The position numbers were made by a program, and so were the translations under genes. Below are positions 1-7,665 of a stretch of 11,579 bases of DNA, in pieces; the first letter of the stretch is position 1, and each line of letters begins with the position of its first letter. The DNA is from Anaerocolumna sp. (GTDB lineage: Bacteria > Bacillota > Clostridia > Lachnospirales > Lachnospiraceae), in NCBI GenBank assembly GCA_029256035.1, contig JAQSYR010000014.1, positions 1-11,579 of the forward strand. The letters are read 5' to 3'. The notes beneath the pieces were generated by a model. That model did not search any database and was not told the origin of the DNA. It saw only the letters and a program-made list of their open reading frames with translations.

Positions 1-501
1 CATATGAAACAGACAGTTATGTTGACCGGGGATAATAGAAACGTAGCTGAGAAAGTTGCTGAAAGTCTTGGTATAGGAAAAGTTTATTCTGAATTACTTC
101 CTGCAGATAAAGTAGATAGAATCGAGGAGTTATTAAAACAAAAGTCAGAGAAAGGAAAGCTGGTTTTTGTTGGTGACGGATTAAATGATGCACCTGTACT
201 GGCTCGCGCGGACATCGGTATTGCCATGGGTGGCTTAGGTTCAGATGCTGCAATAGAAGCAGCAGATATTGTAATTATGACAGATGAACCTTCTAAAGTT
301 GCAACTGCTATAAAGATTTCTCAAAAGACGTTAAGTATTGCTAATCAGAATGCAATATTTGCCATTGGTATTAAAATAGGAGTTTTACTTTTAAGTGCTG
401 CAGGTTATGCATCCATGTGGGCAGCTGTATTTGCAGATGTTGGAGTAGCAGTGATTGCTATCTTAAATGCTTTCCGTGCACTAAATGTTAAAAAATTGTA
501 A
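1..501 (+). CDS. cadA: Zn2+/Cd2+/Pb2+-type P1B-2 P-type ATPase, C-terminal part (5' end outside window)
   Basis: Membrane pump that uses ATP to export soft divalent metals such as Zn, Cd or Pb. Only the last 166 codons are in the window, and the frame is already open at base 1, so the Met codon at position 4 is internal. Counting from that Met, the end of the P domain shows the MLTGDN motif (residues 6-11) and the hinge motif GDGLNDAP (57-64). The final two membrane helices follow. They carry N116-x7-K124 and D145-x-G147 with 20 residues between K and D, which is the signature of P1B-2 (Zn/Cd/Pb) pumps and differs from the Cu-type motifs. The C-terminus is of normal length and ends in a basic tail. 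The phosphorylation site (DKTGT), the CPC-type helix and any N-terminal metal-binding domain lie upstream and cannot be checked. The gene converges on the Ca2+ ATPase gene. The metal class is well supported; the exact metal is inferred. Confidence 0.9.
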   Translation, partial: HMKQTVMLTGDNRNVAEKVAESLGIGKVYSELLPADKVDRIEELLKQKSEKGKLVFVGDGLNDAPVLARADIGIAMGGLGSDAAIEAADIVIMTDEPSKVATAIKISQKTLSIANQNAIFAIGIKIGVLLLSAAGYASMWAAVFADVGVAVIAILNAFRALNVKKL

Positions 502-509
502 GGACTTAG

Positions 510-656
510 AATTTGTAGAAGCAGTATAGCTTCCCAATCAATGGGGCTTGAGGTTGTGTAACATTAACAATATCCTATCACCTGTCATAGGTTATTAGTG
601 TTAACAGATGCATTGATTGGGAAGTTACCCTGTGCTATCAATTCAATTTACAAATT
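510..656. repeat. Large nested inverted repeat between convergent stop codons
   Basis: Perfect inverted arms are visible at several levels: AATTTGTA at 510-517 with 649-656 (8 bp), AGCA at 520-523 with 633-636, CTTCCCAATCAATG at 530-543 with 611-624 (14 bp), TTAACA at 564-569 with 599-604, and CCTAT at 574-578 with 587-591, closing on an 8-nt loop. The element begins 8 nt after the stop codon on the left and ends 8 nt before the stop codon on the right, so it fills the gap between two convergent genes. Neither strand has a U-tract after the 14-bp arm, so it is not a standard intrinsic terminator. It may be a bidirectional 3'-end structure or a small palindromic mobile element (MITE-like). No target-site duplication is obvious. 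Confidence 0.7.
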
Positions 657-664
657 AGTTCAAA

Positions 665-3352
665 TTAGAATTCTTTTCCTTGTTTTTCTGCTAATCTCAT
701 AAATACTTTAATTAATTCATTTACTGCAAGAGGTATTAAGGCAAATCCAATTACAATTCCCCAATCCTGCATACTTAAGTTATGAACATAGAAAGCACTT
801 GCTAAGAATGGTATTGAGATTACTAATAATTGTAATAATACACCAACAATGATTGCTCCTACCAGATACATATTTGAAAATAGACCTACTTGGAAGATAG
901 ATTTGGTAGTGTTTCTCATTGATAAGGAATAAAATAACTGTGATGCTGCCAGAACTACAAAGGACATGGTTCTTGCATATGCTAATGCAACATTATAGGC
1001 TTCTATATTAGAAGGATGGACACTTGCCGATGGAGTAAATCCATGTTCCCACATTCCGTAATAGAATGCAACTAAGGTCAGTATACCGATTAATGCTCCT
1101 CCAATAATTGCTCTTACTCCGCCGCCTCGTGCAAAGAAACTTTCCTTTGGATCCCTTGGACGCTTTTTCATAACGTCCTTATCACCAGGATCTACTCCTA
1201 AAGCGATAGCTGGTAAAGAGTCAGTTATAAGGTTAATCCATAATATTTGAACTGGCATTAGAGGTACTGTCCATGAAAATAATATTGAGATAAATATTGT
1301 TATTACTTCACCTAAGTTACAGGAAAGAAGGAATATAACAGCTTTTTTAATATTATTATAAATATTTCTGCCTTCTTCTATTGCATTAACAATAGTTGTA
1401 AAATTATCATCAGTTAATATCATGTCACTTGCGCCTTTGGCAACATCGGTTCCTGTGATACCCATAGCTACACCAATATCAGCATATTTAAGTGAGGGAG
1501 CATCATTTACACCATCACCAGTCATGGAAACAATATTACCATGGGATTTAAAAGCCCTAACAATTTTAACTTTATGTTCAGGAGAAACTCTTGCAAATAC
1601 TTTATAGTTTTTAATTCTTTCACTAAAATCTTTATCGGAAAGTTCATCTATTTCTGCTCCAGTTAAGCTCTGGTCGATAGATTCTGCAATACCAAGTTCC
1701 TTTGCTATTGCAACTGCAGTATTCTTGTGATCACCAGTTATCATAATCGGAGTAATGCCAGCAAGTTTTGCTTCTTTAATGGAGTCTTTTACTTCAAGTC
1801 TAGGTGGGTCTATCATACCAACAAGACCAATAATGGTTAACCCCTTTTCCATTTCACCCGCATCAATGATGGAATCTGTATCCTTATAAGCGGCTCCTAA
1901 TACTCTAAGAGCAGAATCAGACATTTCTTCTGTTACTTTTAATAATTGAACTTTAATATCCTCAGTCAAAGGAATAGGATTACCATTCATAAGAATAGTA
2001 CTTGATATTTTTAGCAGGTTGTCAATAGCACCTTTTGTATGAACACGGTAACCTGTACCCTGGATATTTAAAGTAGACATAAGTTTTCTGTCTGAATCAA
2101 AGGGATTTTCAGATACACGTTTATGATTTTCATTTAAAGTAGTTTTCTTGAGATTGCACTTATCACCTAAGACAATCAACGCTACTTCTGTAGGATCACC
2201 GGTACCCTGTCCATTTTCATAAGTTGCATCAGAACATAACACTAGGGATTTCACTAATTCTGCTGCATCACCGTTTGCTTCAAAACTTGTTTCGGAAGCT
2301 GGTAAATCTTTCAGATTTTGAAATGTATAGTATTTTACCACGGTCATTTTATTTTGTGTAAGAGTACCTGTTTTATCTGAACAGATAATATTTACAGAAC
2401 CTAAGGTTTCAACAGCAGGCAGTTTTTTTACAATTGCATTAATTTTAGACATTCTTTGAACACCAAGGGCTAAAACGATAGCTACGATAGCTGCTAGTCC
2501 TTCAGGAATAGCTGCAACAGCTAAACTGATTGCTGTTAAGAACATTTCAAATAAATCTCTTTTCTGGAAAATAGCAATAACAAAAATTACAACACAGATG
2601 CCGATAGCTAAATAACCAAGTATTTTACCAAGTTCATCCAGTCTCTTTTGAAGAGGAGTCATTTCATTATTATCTTCATCCAGTATTTTTGCAATCTTAC
2701 CAATTTCAGTTTCCATGGCAGTTGCAACAACAACACCTTCACCGCGACCATAAGTAGCAAGAGTGGACATAAAAGCCATATTTGTCTTGTCTCCAATGGG
2801 TGTTTTCGGGTCTTGGTATAAATCGTTAGCATCTTTACTAGAAGGAACAGATTCACCTGTTAAAGCGGATTCCTCAATTTGTAGGTTAGCACTTTCAATG
2901 AGACGTAAATCAGCAGGAACATACCTTCCGGCATCTAATATAATAATGTCACCTGGTACAACTTCTTCTGAACTTACTTCCTTCACTTCCCCGTCACGTC
3001 TAACCAGGGATTTTGGGGTAGTCATTTTTTGCAGTGCTTCCACAGCTTTCTCTGCTTTAAATTCTTGCACAACCCCAATTACTGCATTTAATATAACAAC
3101 AAATAAGATAATAATGGAATCTACATATTCACCAATAAAAAATGTTATTACAGCAGCAGCTAAAAGTACATAAATAAGCATATCCTTTAACTGAGCCAGA
3201 AATAATGAAATAAAACTTTTTTTGGGTTTTCCTTTTAGTTTATTTCTTCCATACTTTTCAAGCCTTTCGTTGGCTTCTTGGGTAGAAAGTCCGCTAAAAG
3301 GATTAACATTTAACTCTTTTAATACGTCTTCATGGTTTTTTGAAAACCACAT
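665..3352 (-). CDS. P-type (P2A-like) calcium-transporting ATPase
   Basis: Complete 895-residue cation pump of the SERCA/PMCA-like P2 family, expected to expel Ca2+ from the cytoplasm. The N-terminal cation-ATPase domain is followed by membrane helices near 57-74 and 78-96. The actuator motif TGES is at 165-168, M4 carries the Ca-site motif AIPEGL with E284, and the phosphorylated aspartate is D326 in DKTGT. The nucleotide-domain KGA is at 440-442, MITGD at 537-541 and TGDGVNDAP at 611-619. M5 has N679 and E682 and M6 has N707, T710 and D711, matching the SERCA ligands N768, E771, N796, T799 and D800. The position equivalent to SERCA E908 in M8 appears to be Ala802, so site I may be incomplete. 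The start is supported by AGAGGTG five bases upstream of the ATG (complement of 3358-3364). The gene converges on the metal-pump gene. Ca2+ specificity is strongly suggested but not proven. Confidence 0.93.
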   Translation of the reverse strand: MWFSKNHEDVLKELNVNPFSGLSTQEANERLEKYGRNKLKGKPKKSFISLFLAQLKDMLIYVLLAAAVITFFIGEYVDSIIILFVVILNAVIGVVQEFKAEKAVEALQKMTTPKSLVRRDGEVKEVSSEEVVPGDIIILDAGRYVPADLRLIESANLQIEESALTGESVPSSKDANDLYQDPKTPIGDKTNMAFMSTLATYGRGEGVVVATAMETEIGKIAKILDEDNNEMTPLQKRLDELGKILGYLAIGICVVIFVIAIFQKRDLFEMFLTAISLAVAAIPEGLAAIVAIVLALGVQRMSKINAIVKKLPAVETLGSVNIICSDKTGTLTQNKMTVVKYYTFQNLKDLPASETSFEANGDAAELVKSLVLCSDATYENGQGTGDPTEVALIVLGDKCNLKKTTLNENHKRVSENPFDSDRKLMSTLNIQGTGYRVHTKGAIDNLLKISSTILMNGNPIPLTEDIKVQLLKVTEEMSDSALRVLGAAYKDTDSIIDAGEMEKGLTIIGLVGMIDPPRLEVKDSIKEAKLAGITPIMITGDHKNTAVAIAKELGIAESIDQSLTGAEIDELSDKDFSERIKNYKVFARVSPEHKVKIVRAFKSHGNIVSMTGDGVNDAPSLKYADIGVAMGITGTDVAKGASDMILTDDNFTTIVNAIEEGRNIYNNIKKAVIFLLSCNLGEVITIFISILFSWTVPLMPVQILWINLITDSLPAIALGVDPGDKDVMKKRPRDPKESFFARGGGVRAIIGGALIGILTLVAFYYGMWEHGFTPSASVHPSNIEAYNVALAYARTMSFVVLAASQLFYSLSMRNTTKSIFQVGLFSNMYLVGAIIVGVLLQLLVISIPFLASAFYVHNLSMQDWGIVIGFALIPLAVNELIKVFMRLAEKQGKEF

Positions 3353-3494
3353 ATCAACACCTCTTTCATTATTTTAAATATTTTGTGTAGTAATAAGCGT
3401 TTATTTCTAATATTCTTTCAATAATTAACTACTTTATACTACTGTCTTTTTATTGTACTATAAACAGAAAGGGAGAATCATTAAAATTAGATTA
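3353..3494. other. AT-rich upstream region of the Ca2+ ATPase gene, promoter not resolved
   Basis: This stretch lies between the Ca2+ ATPase start and the terminator of the upstream leftward gene, so it should hold the ATPase promoter on the minus strand. The best candidate I see is TTGAAA (complement of 3416-3421) followed after 18 bp by CTTATT (complement of 3392-3397), a poor -10. No coding sequence, clear operator or riboswitch is visible. Confidence 0.35.
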
Positions 3495-3541
3495 GAAAAA
3501 CAATAGCAGGAACCAAAGAGAAATACTTAGGTCCTGCTATT
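3495..3541 (-). terminator. Rho-independent terminator of the GltD-like gene
   Basis: On the minus strand, AATAGCAGGA (3541-3532) and its exact complement (3511-3502) form a 10-bp stem with a roughly 20-nt loop. Two more GC pairs are possible inside after a one-base bulge. The stem is followed by G and then TTTTT (3500-3496). It lies about 35 nt after the stop codon of the leftward oxidoreductase gene, so read-through into the Ca2+ ATPase gene should be limited. Confidence 0.8.
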
Positions 3542-3576
3542 TATAATTATATTTACAAATAATTTGAATACTCTTA

Positions 3577-4812
3577 TTAAGTTAAACTTTTACAATATTC
3601 ATCTATGGAATTTGCTACAATCTTAGCATAATTTACAGCTTCTACAACAGTTCTTGCCCCTGTTACAACATCGCCGGAAGCAAAAACGCCCTGTCTAGTA
3701 GTGTGGCCACTATCATCAGCTACTAATAACCCAGCATTGTCAGTATTGATTCCTTTTGTATTTGAAACAATATTGTTTCTAGGTGACTGACTGATTGCAA
3801 TAACAACAGAATCGCACTCATAAAGAGATTCACTGCCTTTAATGGATTTTACACTAACCTTGTTATTTTCATCTATAATTTTTTCAGTTTGTATAAATTT
3901 CAAACCTTCATCAACAATTTCCACAGGTGATTTAAATAAATTAAACTGTACACCATCATCAATTGCTTCCTGAATTTCTGTTTTGGTAGCGGTCATTTCT
4001 TCAAAACCTTTGCGGTAAAAAACTATGACCTCACTGGCACCGTTTCTTAAAGCGGTTCTAGCAGCATCCATGGCTACATTACCAGCGCCAATTACAGCTA
4101 CTTTCTTTCCTATATAATATGCACTTGGGGATTTTAAATAATCAATGGCAAAAATAGCATTACCTAAACTCTCACCTTTAATATTTAGTGTTTTAGGATT
4201 CCATACACCTGTTCCAAGAAAGATTGACTTATAACCATCATCAAATAACTTATCAATTGTTAAAACAGGACCAATGAGTGTGTTGGGTCTAATGCGTACC
4301 CCCAGTTGAATTAATTTTTCTTCCATTTTATCTAAGATGGATTTTGGTAATCGGAATTCAGGAATACCATATCTAAGTACACCGCCTATTTTTTCCTTAC
4401 TCTCAAAAATAGTAATTTTATATCCTCTTTCAGCTAAAAGAAAAGCGATTGTTAGACCAGCCGGACCGGAACCAACAATTGCAACCCTGTCTTTTAGAGT
4501 AGCGTGAGGCTTTAACGTTACATTTTCAAGATAATCTAAGGATAGTTGTTTTTCAATCTGGTAAAATTCAATTGGATTTCCTTTTATTCCACGAATACAA
4601 TTTCCAGCACATTGCTTTTCGTGTGCACAAACAATAGAACATATTGCAGACAAAGGATTGTTTTCAAATAATATTTCTCCGGCCTTTTCCATCTGACCAT
4701 CTTTATAATATTGGATTATTTCTGGAATCGGTGTATTTATGGGGCAGCCCTTTTGACATTTTGGGTTTTTGCACAACAGGCAGCGGTTAGCTTCTTCTTG
4801 TAAATGATTCAA
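3577..4812 (-). CDS. Stand-alone GltD-like FAD/NAD(P)-dependent oxidoreductase with two Cys4 clusters
   Basis: A 411-residue protein of the glutamate synthase small-subunit family (GltD, NfnB/SudB-type and dihydropyrimidine dehydrogenase N-terminal half). These cytoplasmic flavoproteins pass electrons between NAD(P)H, FAD and Fe-S centres. The N-terminal Fe-S domain has C11, C14, C19, C23 and then C58, C62, C68, C72. The FAD Rossmann motif GSGPAGL is at 114-120, the substrate-channel motif PEFRLPK at 151-157, the NAD(P) motif GAGNVAMD at 242-249, and the closing FAD motif ASGD at 378-381. The length is slightly short of typical GltD (about 450-480). No large glutamate synthase subunit (GltB) or NfnA-like partner is nearby, so the true acceptor is unknown and GltD function should not be assumed. 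Translation starts at TTG (4812-4810): an in-frame TAA lies two codons upstream and GGAGG is 7 nt away. It is transcribed alone, with its own promoter and terminator. Confidence 0.9.
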   Translation of the reverse strand: MNHLQEEANRCLLCKNPKCQKGCPINTPIPEIIQYYKDGQMEKAGEILFENNPLSAICSIVCAHEKQCAGNCIRGIKGNPIEFYQIEKQLSLDYLENVTLKPHATLKDRVAIVGSGPAGLTIAFLLAERGYKITIFESKEKIGGVLRYGIPEFRLPKSILDKMEEKLIQLGVRIRPNTLIGPVLTIDKLFDDGYKSIFLGTGVWNPKTLNIKGESLGNAIFAIDYLKSPSAYYIGKKVAVIGAGNVAMDAARTALRNGASEVIVFYRKGFEEMTATKTEIQEAIDDGVQFNLFKSPVEIVDEGLKFIQTEKIIDENNKVSVKSIKGSESLYECDSVVIAISQSPRNNIVSNTKGINTDNAGLLVADDSGHTTRQGVFASGDVVTGARTVVEAVNYAKIVANSIDEYCKSLT

Positions 4813-4824
4813 TTGTTAGCCTCC
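4810..4824 (-). promoter_or_regulatory. Ribosome binding site fixing a TTG start
   Basis: On the minus strand, GGAGG (4824-4820) is followed by 7 nt and then TTG (4812-4810). The in-frame codons just before the TTG are TAA and CAA, so no earlier start is possible. A start further inside would lose the first Cys4 cluster that the family needs. Confidence 0.85.
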
Positions 4825-4863
4825 TTTTTTATTCTAATTACTACAGCTTTTATAATGGCACCA

Positions 4864-4893
4864 ATTATAACACTTGTTGAAATATAAAGTCAA
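4864..4893 (-). promoter_or_regulatory. Sigma-A-type promoter of the GltD-like gene
   Basis: On the minus strand, TTGACT (4893-4888) and a perfect TATAAT (4869-4864) are separated by 18 bp. Transcription is expected to start near 4857, giving a leader of about 45 nt before the TTG codon. The operator-like repeat at 4900-4928 begins only 6 bp upstream of the -35 box. Confidence 0.8.
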
Positions 4894-4899
4894 TTTTTT

Positions 4900-4967
4900 A
4901 TTTTATAGCTCAGACAGTGCTATAAAATTGCTATTTCTTTGATTTTAAAGCTAAGTCAGTGCTAGTG
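4900..4967. repeat. Two operator-like imperfect direct repeats, 42 bp apart, with dyad symmetry
   Basis: The copy at 4900-4922 and the copy at 4942-4964 match at 20 of 23 positions (shared core AGCTnAGnCAGTGCTA). The first copy is also a perfect palindrome with 10-bp arms (4900-4909 and 4919-4928) around a 9-nt centre; the second keeps only AGC-N9-GCT. Relative to the predicted leftward start near 4857 the centres sit at about -57 and -99. That fits an activator or other regulator binding on one helix face. The alternative is a small dispersed intergenic repeat. The binding protein is unknown. Confidence 0.6.
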
Positions 4968-5223
4968 TGTCAGAGTAAAATTAAAGTTTAATAAAAGAAA
5001 AATTATTGGGAATGTTAATATTGGATTAAGTCCAGAGTACCCAAGAAATTAGTAGAAAAATATAGTCTCCTGTAATTACACGTCATTCTTCTTATTATGA
5101 AAAACAACCAAAAAATAGGAAATAATATATTAGAATGTTTTATGAATATTTTAAGAAAAAATATTTATTTATCAATATCAACTAATTTATTTGGATATTT
5201 ATACACATTTTATATAGAAGTTG
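4968..5223. other. AT-rich intergenic region without a gene
   Basis: This is the rest of the region between the two divergent transcription units. I find no open reading frame with a ribosome binding site, no tRNA-like fold and no convincing terminator. Weak structures only: an all-AT hairpin (5145-5152 with 5158-5165), a 6-bp inverted repeat AATATC (5174-5179 with 5194-5199), and TTGGG/CCCAA (5006-5010 with 5040-5044). It may hold regulatory sites for the ATPase operon, but none stands out. Confidence 0.5.
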
Positions 5224-5252
5224 TTGAATATTAACTTTCCATGGTATATAAT
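5224..5252 (+). promoter_or_regulatory. Sigma-A-type promoter of the V-type ATPase operon
   Basis: TTGAAT (5224-5229) and a perfect TATAAT (5247-5252) are separated by the optimal 17 bp. The expected start near 5259 gives a leader of about 49 nt before ntpF. No other convincing promoter is seen inside the operon, so this one probably drives all the ntp genes. Confidence 0.8.
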
Positions 5253-5271
5253 GGAGTGGTAACTGGTAATA

Positions 5272-5297
5272 CCAATATTTAAGTAAATATATATTGG
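5272..5297 (+). promoter_or_regulatory. Leader hairpin touching the ntpF ribosome binding site
   Basis: CCAATAT (5272-5278) can pair with ATATTGG (5291-5297). The last two bases of the second arm are the first GG of the GGAGG ribosome binding site of ntpF. The stem is AT-rich with a 12-nt loop, so any effect on translation would be mild. Confidence 0.35.
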
Positions 5298-5307
5298 AGG
5301 TGAAAAA

Positions 5308-5616
5308 ATGGCCAAAGAAACAGTGCAAGCTGTTCGACAGGCAGAGCTAAATGCCGCACAGGCGGAAAAAGATGCTTCCTTAAAACGGGACGAGATATTA
5401 TTAAAAGCCCAGGAGGAGGCTAAGGCTATAATTATTTCCATGACAAAAGAAGCATTAAAAGTCGGAGAAGAAAATCTGAAAAATGTAGAAAGTCAAGGCG
5501 AAGAATTATTGAAAGCTGCCGAGCTTAAAGCGGAGAAAGAAATACTTCTGCTGAAAGAAATGGTAAAAAGCAAAGAGCAAACAGCTATTAACCTTATACT
5601 TTCAGAAGTCGTTTAA
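5308..5616 (+). CDS. ntpF: V/A-type ATPase peripheral-stalk subunit (H/G-type, NtpF-like)
   Basis: A 102-residue, highly charged protein made almost entirely of Ala, Glu and Lys helix, with no membrane segment. This is the pattern of the small peripheral-stalk subunit (AhaH, NtpF, G-type). It pairs with subunit E in a long coiled coil that holds the catalytic head still against the rotor. Most of the chain (about residues 3-90) shows heptad-like spacing; the hydrophobic end (94-102) probably contacts the head. Identification rests on size, composition and place: first gene of the operon, followed by I, K, E, C, F and A genes, as in E. hirae. The ATG follows GGAGGTG with a short A-rich spacer. 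The family diverges quickly, so sequence alone would be weak evidence; the context makes the call firm. Confidence 0.88.
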   Translation: MAKETVQAVRQAELNAAQAEKDASLKRDEILLKAQEEAKAIIISMTKEALKVGEENLKNVESQGEELLKAAELKAEKEILLLKEMVKSKEQTAINLILSEVV

Positions 5617-5646
5617 TATGCAAAATAAAAAGGAGGTGTTTGCGCT

Positions 5647-7665
5647 ATGGCAGTGCTGCAAATGCAGCGTATCAGTGTAACGGGATTAAAGAAGGATCGT
5701 AAGCCGGTTTTAGAATTGATTCAAAGGCGTGGGGTAATTGAGATTACCGACAGCTTAGAGGAAGATGTAGTTTTTCATAAAAATGATGTTTCGACTGGGA
5801 AGTCAGTATTAGAAAAAAATACTGCAGCAGCGAAAGATGCACTACAAATTCTGGAATCTTATTCGGAAGAGAAACAAGGGCTTCTAAGTATGTTAAATGG
5901 TAGAACAGAGTTATCTACCGAGGATTACAACGCATTTTCACCTAAGCATGATGAAATAATACGTATTGCTAAACGTATTGTGAGTCTTGAAAAAGAAGTT
6001 GCTGAAAATAATGCCGAGATTCTAAAATTAGAAGCGCAGATTGAAATGCTTTCACCTTGGATTCCTTTGGATATTCCTATGAATTTCAAAGGGACCAAAT
6101 ATACGGCCAGCTTTATTGGTGTTTTACCCCAGGCACAGACTCTTGAAAGCATTTATGAAAAATTAGCTGAGCAGACCCCTCTCAACGTTGATATTATCAG
6201 CACATCAGATGAACAGACATGCGTGTTTATATTGTGTGCAAGAGAAAATGGAGATTCCGTGTCTGAAATACTTAGAAGTATGGGATTTTCACATCCGAAT
6301 ACAATATATGAGAAGGCTCCACAGGAACAGCTAGAGATTTTAGAAAACCTTATTGAACAGTCAAAAGAGAGAATTCGTAAGGCAAAAGAAGAAATAATTT
6401 CATATCAAAAAGATGGGGATGATATTCGATTCTTATTTGATTATGACACCATGAGAGCTGAAAAGTATGAAGTGATCAGCCGGATATTACAATCAAAAAA
6501 AGTTTTTATGCTAACAGGTTTTATACCTAATAAAGAAGCAGAATCATTATCTGAAGAGCTTAATCAGCAATTTGATATTTCCGTTGAATTAGAGAATCCA
6601 TCAGAAGAAGATGATGTACCGGTTCTACTTCATAATAATGGATTTTCAAGTCCACTAGAAGGTATTATTGAATCCTATAGTCTACCAGGCAAGACAGATA
6701 TAGATCCAACTACGGCAATGTCATTTTTCTATTATTTCCTGTTTGGATTAATGTTATCAGATGCAGGTTATGGAGCTATTATTGCTGGTGCTTGCGCGTT
6801 TGGCTTAATAAAATTCAAAGGCAAACTGGAATATTCCATGAAACAATCTTTAAAGATGTATTTATTTGGAGGAATTTCTACAATATTCTGGGGCGTTATG
6901 TTCGGAAGCTATTTTGGTAATATTGTTGATGCGGTATCTGGAACCTTTTTTGGTAATACATTAACAATTCCTCCACTATGGTTTTTCCCGGTTAACCAAC
7001 CAATGAGAATGCTTGCATTTTCTATGTTAATTGGTATTATTCATTTAATTACCGGACTATTTTTGAAGTTTTATATGAGCATAAAGCAAAAAGAATATGC
7101 AGTAGCAATTTACGATGTTCTTTTCTGGATTATAATAGTTTTAAGTTCAGTCGTTGTTGCGGTTTCTACAAGTATGGTAAAAGATTTACTTGGATTAACA
7201 TTTGAAATTCCAGCTATTATAAGTACCATAGCAGGTTATTTAGCAGTTGCTTCAGCCATTGGAATTATATTAACCAACGGTCGTGATTCTAAAAACCCGG
7301 TTTTACGTGTATTTAAAGGTTTATATGCACTCTATGGAATCACTAGTTACTTAAGTGATATCTTATCCTACTCCCGTTTACTTGCCCTTGGACTGGCAAC
7401 CGGTATTATTGCTACGGTTATTAATCAGATGGCATCAATGGTAGGGGGATTTGGAATCATCGGTATACTTCTGTTTATTGTGATAGAAATCTTTGGACAT
7501 GGTTTAAATTTAGCAATAAATGCATTAGGAACTTATGTGCATACAAATCGTCTGCAATATGTTGAATTCTTCGGAAAGTTCTTTGAAGGTGGCGGACGAG
7601 TGTTCAAACCTTTTATGGGTCATACAAAATATTACAAATTTAAGGAGAAGACAAACAATGGATAA
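5647..7665 (+). CDS. ntpI: V/A-type ATPase membrane stator subunit I (a-type)
   Basis: A 672-residue stator subunit that forms the ion half-channels next to the rotating K ring. The cytoplasmic N-terminal half (about 1-355) contains coiled-coil stretches near 55-135 and 225-255, which contact the peripheral stalks. The membrane half begins after the family motif DPTTAMSFFYYFLFGLMLSD (353-372), followed by AGYG, and has about seven to eight helices up to residue 625. Two arginines known to be essential in this family are recognisable: R577 in the SYSRLLALGL segment and R635 in the VHTNRLQYVEFF segment. The spacing resembles that of the E. hirae pair. The start has AAGGAGGTG upstream, 30 nt after the ntpF stop. 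The end overlaps the ntpK start by 8 nt (ATGGATAA), which suggests translational coupling. Confidence 0.96.
   Translation: MAVLQMQRISVTGLKKDRKPVLELIQRRGVIEITDSLEEDVVFHKNDVSTGKSVLEKNTAAAKDALQILESYSEEKQGLLSMLNGRTELSTEDYNAFSPKHDEIIRIAKRIVSLEKEVAENNAEILKLEAQIEMLSPWIPLDIPMNFKGTKYTASFIGVLPQAQTLESIYEKLAEQTPLNVDIISTSDEQTCVFILCARENGDSVSEILRSMGFSHPNTIYEKAPQEQLEILENLIEQSKERIRKAKEEIISYQKDGDDIRFLFDYDTMRAEKYEVISRILQSKKVFMLTGFIPNKEAESLSEELNQQFDISVELENPSEEDDVPVLLHNNGFSSPLEGIIESYSLPGKTDIDPTTAMSFFYYFLFGLMLSDAGYGAIIAGACAFGLIKFKGKLEYSMKQSLKMYLFGGISTIFWGVMFGSYFGNIVDAVSGTFFGNTLTIPPLWFFPVNQPMRMLAFSMLIGIIHLITGLFLKFYMSIKQKEYAVAIYDVLFWIIIVLSSVVVAVSTSMVKDLLGLTFEIPAIISTIAGYLAVASAIGIILTNGRDSKNPVLRVFKGLYALYGITSYLSDILSYSRLLALGLATGIIATVINQMASMVGGFGIIGILLFIVIEIFGHGLNLAINALGTYVHTNRLQYVEFFGKFFEGGGRVFKPFMGHTKYYKFKEKTNNG

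Noticed and set aside
530..624. Inverted repeat as an ordinary Rho-independent terminator
   Set aside because: No run of T follows the 14-bp arm on either strand, and the loop between the arms is 67 nt with nested stems.
2763..3173. 136-codon open frame opposite the Ca2+ ATPase
   Set aside because: It is antisense to strongly conserved ATPase sequence, has no family resemblance and no clear ribosome binding site.
3392..3421. Promoter of the Ca2+ ATPase gene
   Set aside because: TTGAAA is plausible as a -35, but the partner CTTATT at 18 bp is a poor -10, so it is not listed as a promoter.
5145..5165. 8-bp hairpin as a terminator or regulator
   Set aside because: The stem is purely A/T in DNA where such pairs arise by chance, and no transcript is expected to end here.
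7535..7657. A longer start for ntpK
   Set aside because: The extension lies within ntpI, adds polar residues unlike the hydrophobic N-terminus of K subunits, and has no suitable ribosome binding site. ATG 7658 has TAAGGAG.
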